Part shown: one piece after another, positions 1 to 6,110 of the stretch
Layout of the letters: every line of letters starts with the position of its first letter
How positions within the stretch are numbered: the first letter of the stretch is position 1
NCBI GenBank assembly: GCA_023266245.1
Contig: JAHFRO010000079.1
Coordinates: 1 to 10,360, forward strand
Source: Betaproteobacteria bacterium
GTDB lineage: Bacteria > Pseudomonadota > Gammaproteobacteria > Burkholderiales > SG8-41
Direction of reading: 5' to 3'
Length of the DNA: 10,360 bases
The notes under the pieces: generated by a model
The model's input: only the letters and a program-made list of their open reading frames with translations
Told to the model about the DNA's origin: nothing
The model's database searches: none
Position numbers and translations under genes: made by a program

Positions 1-2134
1 CGAGGTCCACGCGCACGAGCTTCACCCGCACCCGGTCGCCGAGGCGGAAGCGCTTGCGCGTGCGCTCGCCCATGAGCTGGTGCTTGCCCGCATCGAAGTG
101 GAAATAGTCGCTGCCGAGATCAGACACGTGCACCAGCCCCTCGACGTAAACCTCGTCGAGCGCGACGAACACCCCGAAGGCGGTGACGCCGCTCACGCTG
201 CCCTCGAAGATCTCGCCGACCCTGTCCTTCATGTAATAGCACTTGAGCCAGGCGACGACGTCGCGGGTGGCGTCGTCGGCGCGCCGTTCGGTCATCGAGC
301 AGTGGAGGCCCAGCTCGTGCCATTCACCGGGATCGTAGCGCCGGCTGCGGAGCACCGCCTTGATCGCGCGGTGCACCAGCAGATCGGGATAGCGCCGGAT
401 GGGCGAAGTGAAATGGGTGTAGGACTCGTAGGCGAGCCCGAAGTGGCCGACGTTGTCGGGGCTGTACACCGCCTGCTGCAGCGAGCGCAGCATCACCGTT
501 TGCAGCAGCGGTACATCAGGACGATCCTTGACGCGCGCCAGCAGTTTCGCGTAGTCGCGCGCGTGGGGCTCGTCCCCGCCGCTCAGTTGCAGCCCGAATC
601 CCTTCAGGAAATCGCGCAGCGCGGAGAGTTTCTCGGGCGTCGGCCCCTCGTGGATGCGGTAGAGCATGGGATGGTCGCGCCCGCGCAGGAAGTCCGAGGT
701 CGAGACGTTGGCGGCCAGCATGCATTCCTCGATCAGGCGGTGCGCGTCGTTGCGCTTCACCAGCATGATGCGCGCGATCTTGCCGCGATCGTCGAAAATC
801 ATCTCGGTCTCGATGGTCTCGAAGTCGATCGCGCCGCGGCGTTCGCGGGCTTTCGCGAGCAGGTGGTAGAGCCGGTACAGGTTCTCGATGTGCGGCAGGA
901 GCTTCTGGTGCCGGCGCGCCGCCTCGCCCCTGCCGTTCTCCAGCATGGCCGCGACCTCGGTATAGGTGAGTCGCGCGTGCGAGCGGATCACCGCGGGATA
1001 GAAGCGGTACGACTCGATGTCCCCGCGCGCGCCGATCCGCATGTCGCACGCCATCGCGAGCCGCGGCACGTGGGGATTGAGCGAGCACAGGCCGTTCGAC
1101 AGCTTCTCCGGCAGCATCGGAATCACGCGGCGCGGGAAATAGACGGAGTTGCCGCGGGCCCGCGCCTCGCGGTCGAGCGCATCGTTGTGCTTCACGTAAT
1201 GGCCGACATCGGCGATCGCCACGATCAACCGGAACCCCCCCTTGTCCCCTCCTTGAGAAGGGGGGGATTGAGAGGGGGTCAGCGGCTCGCAATAGACGGC
1301 ATCGTCGAAATCCTTGGCGGTTTCACCGTCCATGGTGACGAGCGGCAGCCGCGTGAGATCGGTTCGGCCGCGCCGGTCCTCTTCCGTGACGGTGTCGGGA
1401 ATCCGCTCGCACAGGCGTTCGACCTCGCGCGGAAACGCGTGCGGCAGATCGTGCTTTCTGAGCGCGATCTCGATCTCCATGCCCGGGTCGGCGTAGTTGC
1501 CGAGCACTTCCACCACGCGCGCCACCGGCTGGGCGTGCCTGGAGGGCTGCGCGAGGATCTCCACCGTCACCACCTCTCCCGGCTTGGCGCCGTTCGCCTC
1601 GTGCGGCGGCACCAGAAATTCCTGGCTGATGCGCTGGTCCTCCGCAACCACGAACAAAATGCCGTGTTCGTCGTGCAGCCGTCCCACCACCCGCTGGTGC
1701 GCATGCTCCAGGATTTCGACGATCTTGCCTTCGGGACGCCCGCGCCGGTCGGTGCCGGCGATGCGCGCCACCACGCGATCGCCGTGCAGGACCTTGTGCA
1801 TCTCCTTCGGCCCGAGGAAAAGATCGGGACCGCCGCCGTCGCGCACCAGAAATCCGAAGCCGTCCGGATGGCCGTGCACGCGCCCGTGCGCGAGATCGAG
1901 TTTGGCGGTGACGCAGATCGCGTTGCGGCGGTTGCGGATGATCTCGCCGTCGCGCTCCAGCGCGGTGAGTTCCCGCCGCAATGCGTCGCGGTGGCGCGGC
2001 GTGACGTCGAGCAGCCGCTCGAGTTCCGGCTCGTCGACCGGCACGCCGCGCTCGATCAGCACATCGAGGATGGCGTCGCGGCGCGGCGCGGTATCAACGC
2101 GCGGCTGGGGAGCGGCGCGCCTGTGTTTTTTCAT
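1..2134 (-). CDS. rnr: Ribonuclease R (3'-5' exoribonuclease), 3' end beyond window
   Basis: Processive 3'-5' hydrolytic exoribonuclease of the RNB (RNase II) family. It degrades structured RNA, including rRNA fragments and mRNA, in the cytoplasm. The frame is open from the ATG at 2134-2132 to the left edge: 711 full codons and no stop, so about the last 100 residues, which in this family often form a basic tail, are probably missing. Seen: an N-terminal winged-helix-like region (about 18-75), cold-shock domains starting near 83 (GRVHGHPDGFGFLV), and the RNB core with the metal-binding motif DGETAKDFDDAV, whose acidic residues are D269, D275, D277 and D278. The signature HFTSPIRRYPD is at 574-584, and the S1 domain runs from about 637 to the edge. 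A 16-residue insertion at 285-300 comes from a DNA repeat. No Shine-Dalgarno is visible before the ATG, and the start codon's last base overlaps the -35 box of the divergent tRNA promoter. Identity is certain; activity with the insertion is inferred from the intact motifs. Confidence 0.96.
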   Translation of the reverse strand, partial: MKKHRRAAPQPRVDTAPRRDAILDVLIERGVPVDEPELERLLDVTPRHRDALRRELTALERDGEIIRNRRNAICVTAKLDLAHGRVHGHPDGFGFLVRDGGGPDLFLGPKEMHKVLHGDRVVARIAGTDRRGRPEGKIVEILEHAHQRVVGRLHDEHGILFVVAEDQRISQEFLVPPHEANGAKPGEVVTVEILAQPSRHAQPVARVVEVLGNYADPGMEIEIALRKHDLPHAFPREVERLCERIPDTVTEEDRRGRTDLTRLPLVTMDGETAKDFDDAVYCEPLTPSQSPPSQGGDKGGFRLIVAIADVGHYVKHNDALDREARARGNSVYFPRRVIPMLPEKLSNGLCSLNPHVPRLAMACDMRIGARGDIESYRFYPAVIRSHARLTYTEVAAMLENGRGEAARRHQKLLPHIENLYRLYHLLAKARERRGAIDFETIETEMIFDDRGKIARIMLVKRNDAHRLIEECMLAANVSTSDFLRGRDHPMLYRIHEGPTPEKLSALRDFLKGFGLQLSGGDEPHARDYAKLLARVKDRPDVPLLQTVMLRSLQQAVYSPDNVGHFGLAYESYTHFTSPIRRYPDLLVHRAIKAVLRSRRYDPGEWHELGLHCSMTERRADDATRDVVAWLKCYYMKDRVGEIFEGSVSGVTAFGVFVALDEVYVEGLVHVSDLGSDYFHFDAGKHQLMGERTRKRFRLGDRVRVKLVRVDL
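1235..1282 (-). repeat. Palindromic repeat inserted in frame within rnr
   Basis: The plus strand has CCCCCCCTT at 1235-1243 and AAGGGGGGG at 1258-1266, a perfect 9-bp inverted repeat with a 14-base spacer. A further G-run lies at 1274-1278, and CCCCTC (1246-1251) can pair with GAGGGG (1272-1277). On the coding strand the 48-base block is translated as LTPSQSPPSQGGDKGG, residues 285-300 of RNase R. It falls just after the catalytic DFDDAVYCE strand and just before FRLIVAIADV, where relatives have only a short turn. The length is a multiple of three and neither flank is frameshifted. CCCCTTG/CAAGGGG-type dispersed palindromes are common between genes in proteobacteria; membership of a particular named family is not established here. 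Confidence 0.8.
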
Positions 2135-2161
2135 TGACAATAGAAGCTTTTGCGATTAAAT
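2134..2161 (+). promoter_or_regulatory. Sigma-70 type promoter of tRNA-Leu
   Basis: A perfect -35 box TTGACA lies at 2134-2139. After a 16-base spacer comes TTAAAT at 2156-2161, which matches the -10 consensus at four of six positions. Transcription would start near 2168, leaving only a few bases of leader before the tRNA at 2175, as is usual for strong tRNA promoters. The -35 box begins on the last base of the rnr start-codon triplet, so polymerase here would cover the rnr translation start. The start site is inferred from spacing only. Confidence 0.65.
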
Positions 2162-2174
2162 TTCGTGCCCTCAC

Positions 2175-2261
2175 GCCGAGGTGGCGGAATTGGCAGACGC
2201 ACCAGGTTCAGGTCCTGGCGGTGGCAACACTGTGGGGGTTCGAGTCCCTTCCTCGGCACCA
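2175..2261 (+). tRNA. tRNA-Leu, anticodon CAG
   Basis: This is an 87-base class II tRNA with an encoded CCA end. The acceptor stem pairs GCCGAGG (2175-2181) with CCTCGGC (2251-2257), followed by discriminator A2258 and CCA 2259-2261. The anticodon stem is CCAGG (2202-2206) with CCTGG (2214-2218), around loop TTCAGGT with anticodon CAG at 2209-2211, reading CTG leucine codons. A long variable arm lies at about 2219-2233. The T stem is 2234-2238 with 2246-2250 (two G-U pairs) and the T loop is TTCGAGT. It is the only plus-strand gene, placed between purA and rnr, so any purA-rnr read-through transcript would carry its antisense copy. No clear T-rich terminator follows it. Confidence 0.97.
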
Positions 2262-2274
2262 AATCTCAGTCTTA

Positions 2275-2350
2275 AGTCGCGAGTCACGAGTCTATTCATG
2301 TGACTTGCCTTCGCTTCGACCCGCGACTCGCCGACTCGCAACCCGTGACT
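2275..2350 (-). repeat. Imperfect inverted repeat after the purA stop
   Basis: An 18-base arm at 2275-2292 is the reverse complement of 2333-2350 with four mismatches, separated by 40 bases. On the minus strand, as the 3' end of purA mRNA, three of the four become G-U pairs, leaving one A-C mismatch. On the plus strand only one is a wobble. The hairpin therefore suits the purA transcript better. It starts one base after the purA TAA. The arms and interior are built from degenerate units such as GCGAGTCG, suggesting a repeat origin. No U-tract follows, so an ordinary intrinsic terminator is not supported. It could be an mRNA 3'-end stabiliser or a decayed repeat element. Confidence 0.6.
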
Positions 2351-2351
2351 G

Positions 2352-3644
2352 TTATTCAAACGGATGGCGCAGCACGATGGTCTGCGCGCGCTCGGCACCG
2401 GTGGAAATCACGTCGATCGGCACGCCGCAGAGGCTCTCAATGCGCTTGAGGTAATCCTGCGCCGCCTTAGGCAGCTGGGCGTGGCGGGTGTGCCCGACCG
2501 TGCTCTCCTTCCAGCCCGGCACGTCTTCGTAGATCGGCTCGCATTTCTCGAGCTCCTCCGCTCCCACCGGCAGGATATCGCTGCGCCCGCCGTCGAGCCT
2601 GTAGCCGATTGCGATCCGCACCGTTTCCATGCCGTCCAGCACGTCGAGCTTGGTGACGCCGAGCCCCGAGACGCCGTTGATCTGGATCGAGCGCTTGAGC
2701 ACCGCGGCGTCGAACCAGCCGCAGCGGCGCGGCCGCCCGGTGGTGGCGCCGAACTCGTTGCCGCGGCTGGCGAGCTGCTTGCCGACGTCGTCGTCGAGCT
2801 CGGTGGGGAACGGCCCCGAGCCCACGCGCGTGGTGTAGGCCTTGGTGATGCCGAGCACGTAATGCAGGTGCTGCGGACCGATGCCGGCGCCCGCCGCCGC
2901 CGCGCCCGCGACGCAGTTGCTCGAAGTCACGTACGGATAGGTGCCGTGGTCAATATCGAGCAGCGTGCCCTGCGCGCCTTCGAACAGCAGGTTGTGTCCG
3001 GCCTTTTGCGCTTCATAGAGCAGGCGCGGCACGTCGGCCACCATCGGCTTGATGCGCTCGGCGAGCCGCATCGTCTCCTCGAGCGTCTTGTGGAAGTCAA
3101 CGATCCCGGCGCGAAAGTAGTTCTTGAGCACGAAGTTGTGGAAGTCGAGCACTTCGTCCAGCTTGGCCGCGAAGCGCTCGCGGTGGAACAGGTCCTGCAG
3201 CCGGATCGCGCGGCGCGCCACCTTGTCCTCGTACGCCGGCCCGATGCCGCGGCCCGTGGTGCCGATCTTGCCGGCGCCTTTCGCCGCCTCGCGCGCCTGG
3301 TCGAGCGCTGCGTGATACGGCAGGATCAGCGGGCAGGCCTCGCTGATCTTGAGGCGCGAACGCACGTTTACACCGGCGCGCTCCAGCATCTCGATCTCTT
3401 CCACCAGCGCCTGCGGCGAAAGCACCACGCCGTTGCCGATATAGCAGGCAATTTTCTCGCGCAGGATGCCGGCCGGGATCAGGTGCAGCACGGTCTTTTT
3501 GTTCGCGATCACCAGCGTGTGACCGGCGTTGTGGCCGCCCTGGAAGCGCACCACGCCCTGGGCATGATCAGTGAGCCAATCCACGATCTTGCCCTTGCCT
3601 TCGTCGCCCCACTGGGCGCCGATTACTACCACATTCTTCGACAT
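2352..3644 (-). CDS. purA: Adenylosuccinate synthetase
   Basis: Catalyses GTP-dependent condensation of IMP with aspartate to adenylosuccinate, the first committed step from IMP to AMP. It is a cytoplasmic homodimer. The product has 430 residues, the usual family length. Seen: the N-terminal phosphate-binding loop GDEGKGK at 13-19 with catalytic D14, GGHNAGHT with catalytic H42, the IMP-binding stretch GTTGRGIGPAYEDK at 128-141, GATTGRPRRCGWFD at 299-312, and the guanine-recognition motif TKLD at 331-334. No change at a key residue is visible. The ATG at 3644 is supported by the standard N-terminus MSKNVVVIGAQWGDEGKGK, although no strong Shine-Dalgarno precedes it. It lies 94 bases downstream of hisZ, with a repeat element in the gap, and is followed by an inverted repeat. 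Co-transcription with hisZ is plausible but not shown. Confidence 0.98.
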   Translation of the reverse strand: MSKNVVVIGAQWGDEGKGKIVDWLTDHAQGVVRFQGGHNAGHTLVIANKKTVLHLIPAGILREKIACYIGNGVVLSPQALVEEIEMLERAGVNVRSRLKISEACPLILPYHAALDQAREAAKGAGKIGTTGRGIGPAYEDKVARRAIRLQDLFHRERFAAKLDEVLDFHNFVLKNYFRAGIVDFHKTLEETMRLAERIKPMVADVPRLLYEAQKAGHNLLFEGAQGTLLDIDHGTYPYVTSSNCVAGAAAAGAGIGPQHLHYVLGITKAYTTRVGSGPFPTELDDDVGKQLASRGNEFGATTGRPRRCGWFDAAVLKRSIQINGVSGLGVTKLDVLDGMETVRIAIGYRLDGGRSDILPVGAEELEKCEPIYEDVPGWKESTVGHTRHAQLPKAAQDYLKRIESLCGVPIDVISTGAERAQTIVLRHPFE

Positions 3645-3663
3645 GTCCAGCTAAAACCTTTTC

Positions 3664-3738
3664 AACCGCCGATGGACGCCGATGTACGCCGATCAAAACC
3701 TTCGATATATCTGCGTTTATCTGCGTTTATCTGCGGTT
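3664..3738. repeat. Decamer-repeat inverted element between hisZ and purA
   Basis: The left half has three 10-base units starting CGCCGAT (3667-3676, 3677-3686, 3687-3696). The right half has three units ending ATCTGCG (3706-3715, 3716-3725, 3726-3735). The reverse complement of the right units (CGCAGATAAA) closely resembles the left units (CGCCGATGTA), so the whole is an imperfect inverted repeat of tandem decamers. It is bounded by AACCGC (3664-3669) and GCGGTT (3733-3738). It ends one base before the hisZ stop codon triplet. The remaining 3645-3663 is short AT-rich leader before purA. Similar CGCAGATAAA decamers are seen dispersed in many environmental bacterial genomes; function is unknown. 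Confidence 0.75.
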
Positions 3739-4905
3739 TCATTTGATCTTTGTCACTTGCCACTTACCGTCGCGCTGCGCGAGGCGCCGGTCGCAGCCGA
3801 GCTCGGCCCGCGAATGGGAGTGCCCCGGAAGGTCGACTATCACGATCTCGCCGCGCGCCTGGAGCGCGTTGATCTGGCGCTGGAGTGCGGCGTCCTCCGG
3901 AAAATACGGCGCAAGTATGGCGCTCGGCGCCGCGCCGTCCGGGCTCGCCGAAGCGAGTTCGCGCAGGTCCATGCTGAAGCCGGTCGCCGGCCGCGCGCGC
4001 CCGAACGCCTTGCCGACCTCGTCGTAGCGACCGCCGAGCGCGAGCGCGTTGGCAGAGCCTGCGGCGTAGGCGGCAAACACCACGCCGCTGTGGTAGTGAT
4101 AGCCGCGCAGCTCCGCGAGATCGAAGCAGCGGATGCGGGCGACGTCCCGCAACCGCTCCGAGAGCGCGCGCAGAGCGGCGATCGCGGCGCGGATTTCGGG
4201 ATAGTCGGGCAGCAGCCCGCCGGCGCGCGCCAGCACCTCCGCCCCGCCGTAGAGCTCGGGCAGCGCGGCAAGCGCCTGGCGGGTCGGGCGGTCGAGCGCT
4301 CGCGTGAGCTGCCCGAGCGCCGGCAGGTTTTTCGCTTGCATCGCGCGGAAGAGTTCCGATTCCAGCTCGTGCGCGAGCTTTGCGCGCTTCACCAGACTGC
4401 GAAAGATCGCCACGTGCCCGATGTCGAGGTAGGTGTCCTTGACACGCGCCACCGCGAGCGCCTTCATCATCAGGCGCTGGACCTCGACGTCGCTCTCGAT
4501 GCCGGCGTGGCCGTAGAGCTCGGCGCCGATCTGCAGCGGCTCGCGCGTGCGGTTCATGCCGGAAGGCAGCGTGTGCAGCACGCTGCCCGCGTAGCACAGG
4601 CGGGTGACCCCCTTGCGGTTGAGCAAATGCGCGTCGATGCGCGCAACCTGCGGCGTGATGTCGGCGCGCACGCCGAGCGTGCGCCCGGAGAGCTGGTCCA
4701 CCAGCTTGAACGTCTGCAGGTCGAGGTCGTGCCCGGTGCCGGTGAGCAGCGAATCCACGTACTCGAGCAGCGGCGGCATCACGAGCTGGTAGCCGTGTAC
4801 GCGGAACAGGTCGAGGATGTCGCGGCGCAGCCGCTCGATGCGGGCAGCCTCCGCGGGCAGGATATCCTCGATGTATTCGGGCAGCAGCCAGGCGCGCATG
4901 ATCAC
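3739..4905 (-). CDS. hisZ: ATP phosphoribosyltransferase regulatory subunit HisZ
   Basis: HisZ is a catalytically dead paralogue of histidyl-tRNA synthetase. It associates with the short form of HisG to build the hetero-octameric ATP phosphoribosyltransferase, the first enzyme of histidine biosynthesis, and carries feedback regulation by histidine. The product has 388 residues, close to the family norm and shorter than HisRS because the anticodon-binding domain is absent. Seen: the start RAWLLPEYIEDILP typical of HisZ, the class II synthetase core with the motif-2-like EPLQIGAELYG and the motif-3-like LALGGRYDEVG, and ATGFSMDLREL near the end. The frame opens with GTG at 4905; an ATG two codons later (4899) is an equally good start, and neither has a clear Shine-Dalgarno. 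HisG is not in the window. Adjacency to purA fits the link between histidine and purine synthesis through AICAR, but that is context, not evidence of co-regulation. Confidence 0.95.
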   Translation of the reverse strand: MIMRAWLLPEYIEDILPAEAARIERLRRDILDLFRVHGYQLVMPPLLEYVDSLLTGTGHDLDLQTFKLVDQLSGRTLGVRADITPQVARIDAHLLNRKGVTRLCYAGSVLHTLPSGMNRTREPLQIGAELYGHAGIESDVEVQRLMMKALAVARVKDTYLDIGHVAIFRSLVKRAKLAHELESELFRAMQAKNLPALGQLTRALDRPTRQALAALPELYGGAEVLARAGGLLPDYPEIRAAIAALRALSERLRDVARIRCFDLAELRGYHYHSGVVFAAYAAGSANALALGGRYDEVGKAFGRARPATGFSMDLRELASASPDGAAPSAILAPYFPEDAALQRQINALQARGEIVIVDLPGHSHSRAELGCDRRLAQRDGKWQVTKIK

Positions 4906-4928
4906 AAATAGGCAGGCAAAACAGGGGA

Positions 4929-4934
4929 ATTATA
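4929..4934 (-). promoter_or_regulatory. Possible -10 box ahead of hisZ
   Basis: Read on the minus strand the site is a perfect TATAAT, about 24 bases before the hisZ start, in an otherwise GC-rich 69-base gap after DUF2065. The region where a -35 box should lie (about 4952-4957) is GC-rich and does not resemble TTGACA. If used, it would start a hisZ-purA transcript near 4922. It may be a chance match. Confidence 0.3.
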
Positions 4935-4974
4935 GAGGACTTCGATGCCGCGCCGCGCGCGGCCGCTCAAGGGG

Positions 4975-5163
4975 TCACGGCCTGACCAGATACAGGAGCA
5001 GCAGCCCCGCCAGCATGGAGGTGAGCCCGATGAAGCGGATCTGGCCGTCGCTCATCTCGATGAGCCGGCGGAAGGTCTCGCGCCACAGTCCGGGAACGAG
5101 GAAAGGCAGGATGCCCTCGATCACCAGCACCAGCGCGAAGGCCATGAGCAGGATCTTACCCAT
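4975..5163 (-). CDS. DUF2065 family small inner-membrane protein (YjeT-like)
   Basis: This 62-residue peptide has two hydrophobic segments (about 3-22 and 43-60) joined by a short polar loop containing LWRETFRRLIEMSDGQIRFIG. The pattern and the position just after hflC and before hisZ/purA match the DUF2065 family. That family is widely found beside hflKC in Proteobacteria and its biochemical role is unknown. A purine-rich AAGGCGGG lies about ten bases before the ATG and can serve as ribosome-binding site. Association with the HflKC-FtsH membrane complex is inference from gene neighbourhood only. The gene is complete, ending in TGA at 4975-4977. Confidence 0.88.
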   Translation of the reverse strand: MGKILLMAFALVLVIEGILPFLVPGLWRETFRRLIEMSDGQIRFIGLTSMLAGLLLLYLVRP

Positions 5164-5186
5164 CGTGTTTCCCGCCTTTCCGCCCG

Positions 5187-5206
5187 GGGGTGGCGCGCAC
5201 CACCCC
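5187..5206 (-). other. GC-rich hairpin between hflC and DUF2065
   Basis: GGGGTGG (5187-5193) and CCACCCC (5200-5206) form a perfect 7-bp stem with a 6-base loop. It lies in the 68-base gap after the hflC stop and upstream of the DUF2065 ribosome-binding region. No U-run follows on the minus strand, so it is not a classical terminator. It could slow 3' exonucleases or lower read-through into DUF2065; this is inference. Confidence 0.5.
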
Positions 5207-5231
5207 TGCGCACTGCGCGCCCGCCACCGTA

Positions 5232-6110
5232 TTACTTGGCCGGCTTGCCGCCGGATTTGAGGTACTTGAAGAACTCGGAGTTGGGCTCGAGCACGAGCAC
5301 GTCGCCCTTGTTCCGGAAGCTCTGCCTGTAGGCCTCAAGGCTGCGGTAGAACGCGTAGAACTCGGGGTTGATCTCGTAGGCCCGCGCGTGGATCGCCGTC
5401 GCCTTGGCATCACCGTCGCCCTTGATGCGCTGCGCCTCGCGGTAGGCCTGCGCGATGATCACCTCGCGCTGGCGGTCGGCGTCCGCGCGGATCTTTTCCG
5501 ACTCCGCCGCGCCGGTCGAACGCAGCTCGTTGGCCACCCGTTTGCGCTCGGCGTCCATGCGGCGATAGACCGACTCGCTCACTTCCTGCGGCAAATCCAC
5601 GCGCTTCAGCCGCACGTCGAGCACCTCCACGCCGATCTTGCCGGCGTCCTCGTTCGCTTTCTGGCGCATGAGCTCCATGATCTTGTCGCGCTCGCCGGAT
5701 ACCACGTCGTGCACGGTGCGGTTGCCGAACTCGGCACGCAACCCGTCGTTGATGGTCTGCAGCAGCCGCGTCTGCGCGCGCGCCTCGTCGCCGCCCACGC
5801 TCACGTAGTACTGACGCACGTCGGTAATGCGCCACTTGACGAACAGGTCCACCAGCACGTTCTTTTTCTCGGAGGTGAGGAAGCGCTCGGGCTCGGCGGT
5901 ATCTATGGTGAGGATGCGGATGTCGAAGTAGCGCACGTTGTCGAGCAGCGGGATCTTGAAATAAAGGCCCGGCGCCTTCTTGATCTCCACCACTTCGCCC
6001 AGGCGGAACACGATCGTGTTCTGGCGCTGGTCCACGATGAACATGCTGAGCGAGGCGACGATCAGCAGGACGACCGCCGCGACGAGAATGATGCCGAGGT
6101 TGCGCTTCAT
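5232..6110 (-). CDS. hflC: Protease modulator HflC
   Basis: An SPFH/prohibitin-family membrane protein that forms a large periplasm-facing assembly with HflK around the FtsH protease and modulates membrane-protein turnover. The product has 292 residues, shorter than the E. coli protein but usual for Betaproteobacteria. Seen: one N-terminal membrane segment (about 5-26), then the SPFH domain beginning VDQRQNTIVFRLGEV and running to about 190, then a charged alpha-helical coiled-coil stretch (ERKRVANELRSTGAAESEKI onward). The C-terminus contains EINPEFYAFYRSLEAYRQSF, as in the family. The ATG overlaps the hflK stop by one base (TGATG) and has a good Shine-Dalgarno, GGGAG, eight bases upstream. 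This argues for translational coupling and equal production of the two partners. Confidence 0.97.
   Translation of the reverse strand: MKRNLGIILVAAVVLLIVASLSMFIVDQRQNTIVFRLGEVVEIKKAPGLYFKIPLLDNVRYFDIRILTIDTAEPERFLTSEKKNVLVDLFVKWRITDVRQYYVSVGGDEARAQTRLLQTINDGLRAEFGNRTVHDVVSGERDKIMELMRQKANEDAGKIGVEVLDVRLKRVDLPQEVSESVYRRMDAERKRVANELRSTGAAESEKIRADADRQREVIIAQAYREAQRIKGDGDAKATAIHARAYEINPEFYAFYRSLEAYRQSFRNKGDVLVLEPNSEFFKYLKSGGKPAK

Noticed and set aside
80..2137. Plus-strand open frame of 685 codons
   Set aside because: It is antisense to rnr, whose protein matches RNase R over its whole visible length. Long antisense frames are expected in GC-rich DNA, and the predicted peptide is His/Arg/Val-rich without a recognisable domain.
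2275..2350. Intrinsic terminator for purA or tRNA-Leu
   Set aside because: Stem is imperfect with a 40-base loop and no T-run follows on either strand.
2171..2398. Minus-strand reading frame of 75 codons with EEGTRTPTVLPPPGPEPGAS
   Set aside because: It is the antisense translation of tRNA-Leu, a well-known spurious protein in databases; it also overlaps the purA 3' end.
3664..3738. CRISPR array
   Set aside because: Units are adjacent 10-mers without spacers and in mirrored orientation; no cas genes nearby.
2364..4911. Plus-strand frames at 2364-3746 and 3682-4911
   Set aside because: Mirror images of purA and hisZ with no recognisable domain; codon structure belongs to the minus-strand genes.
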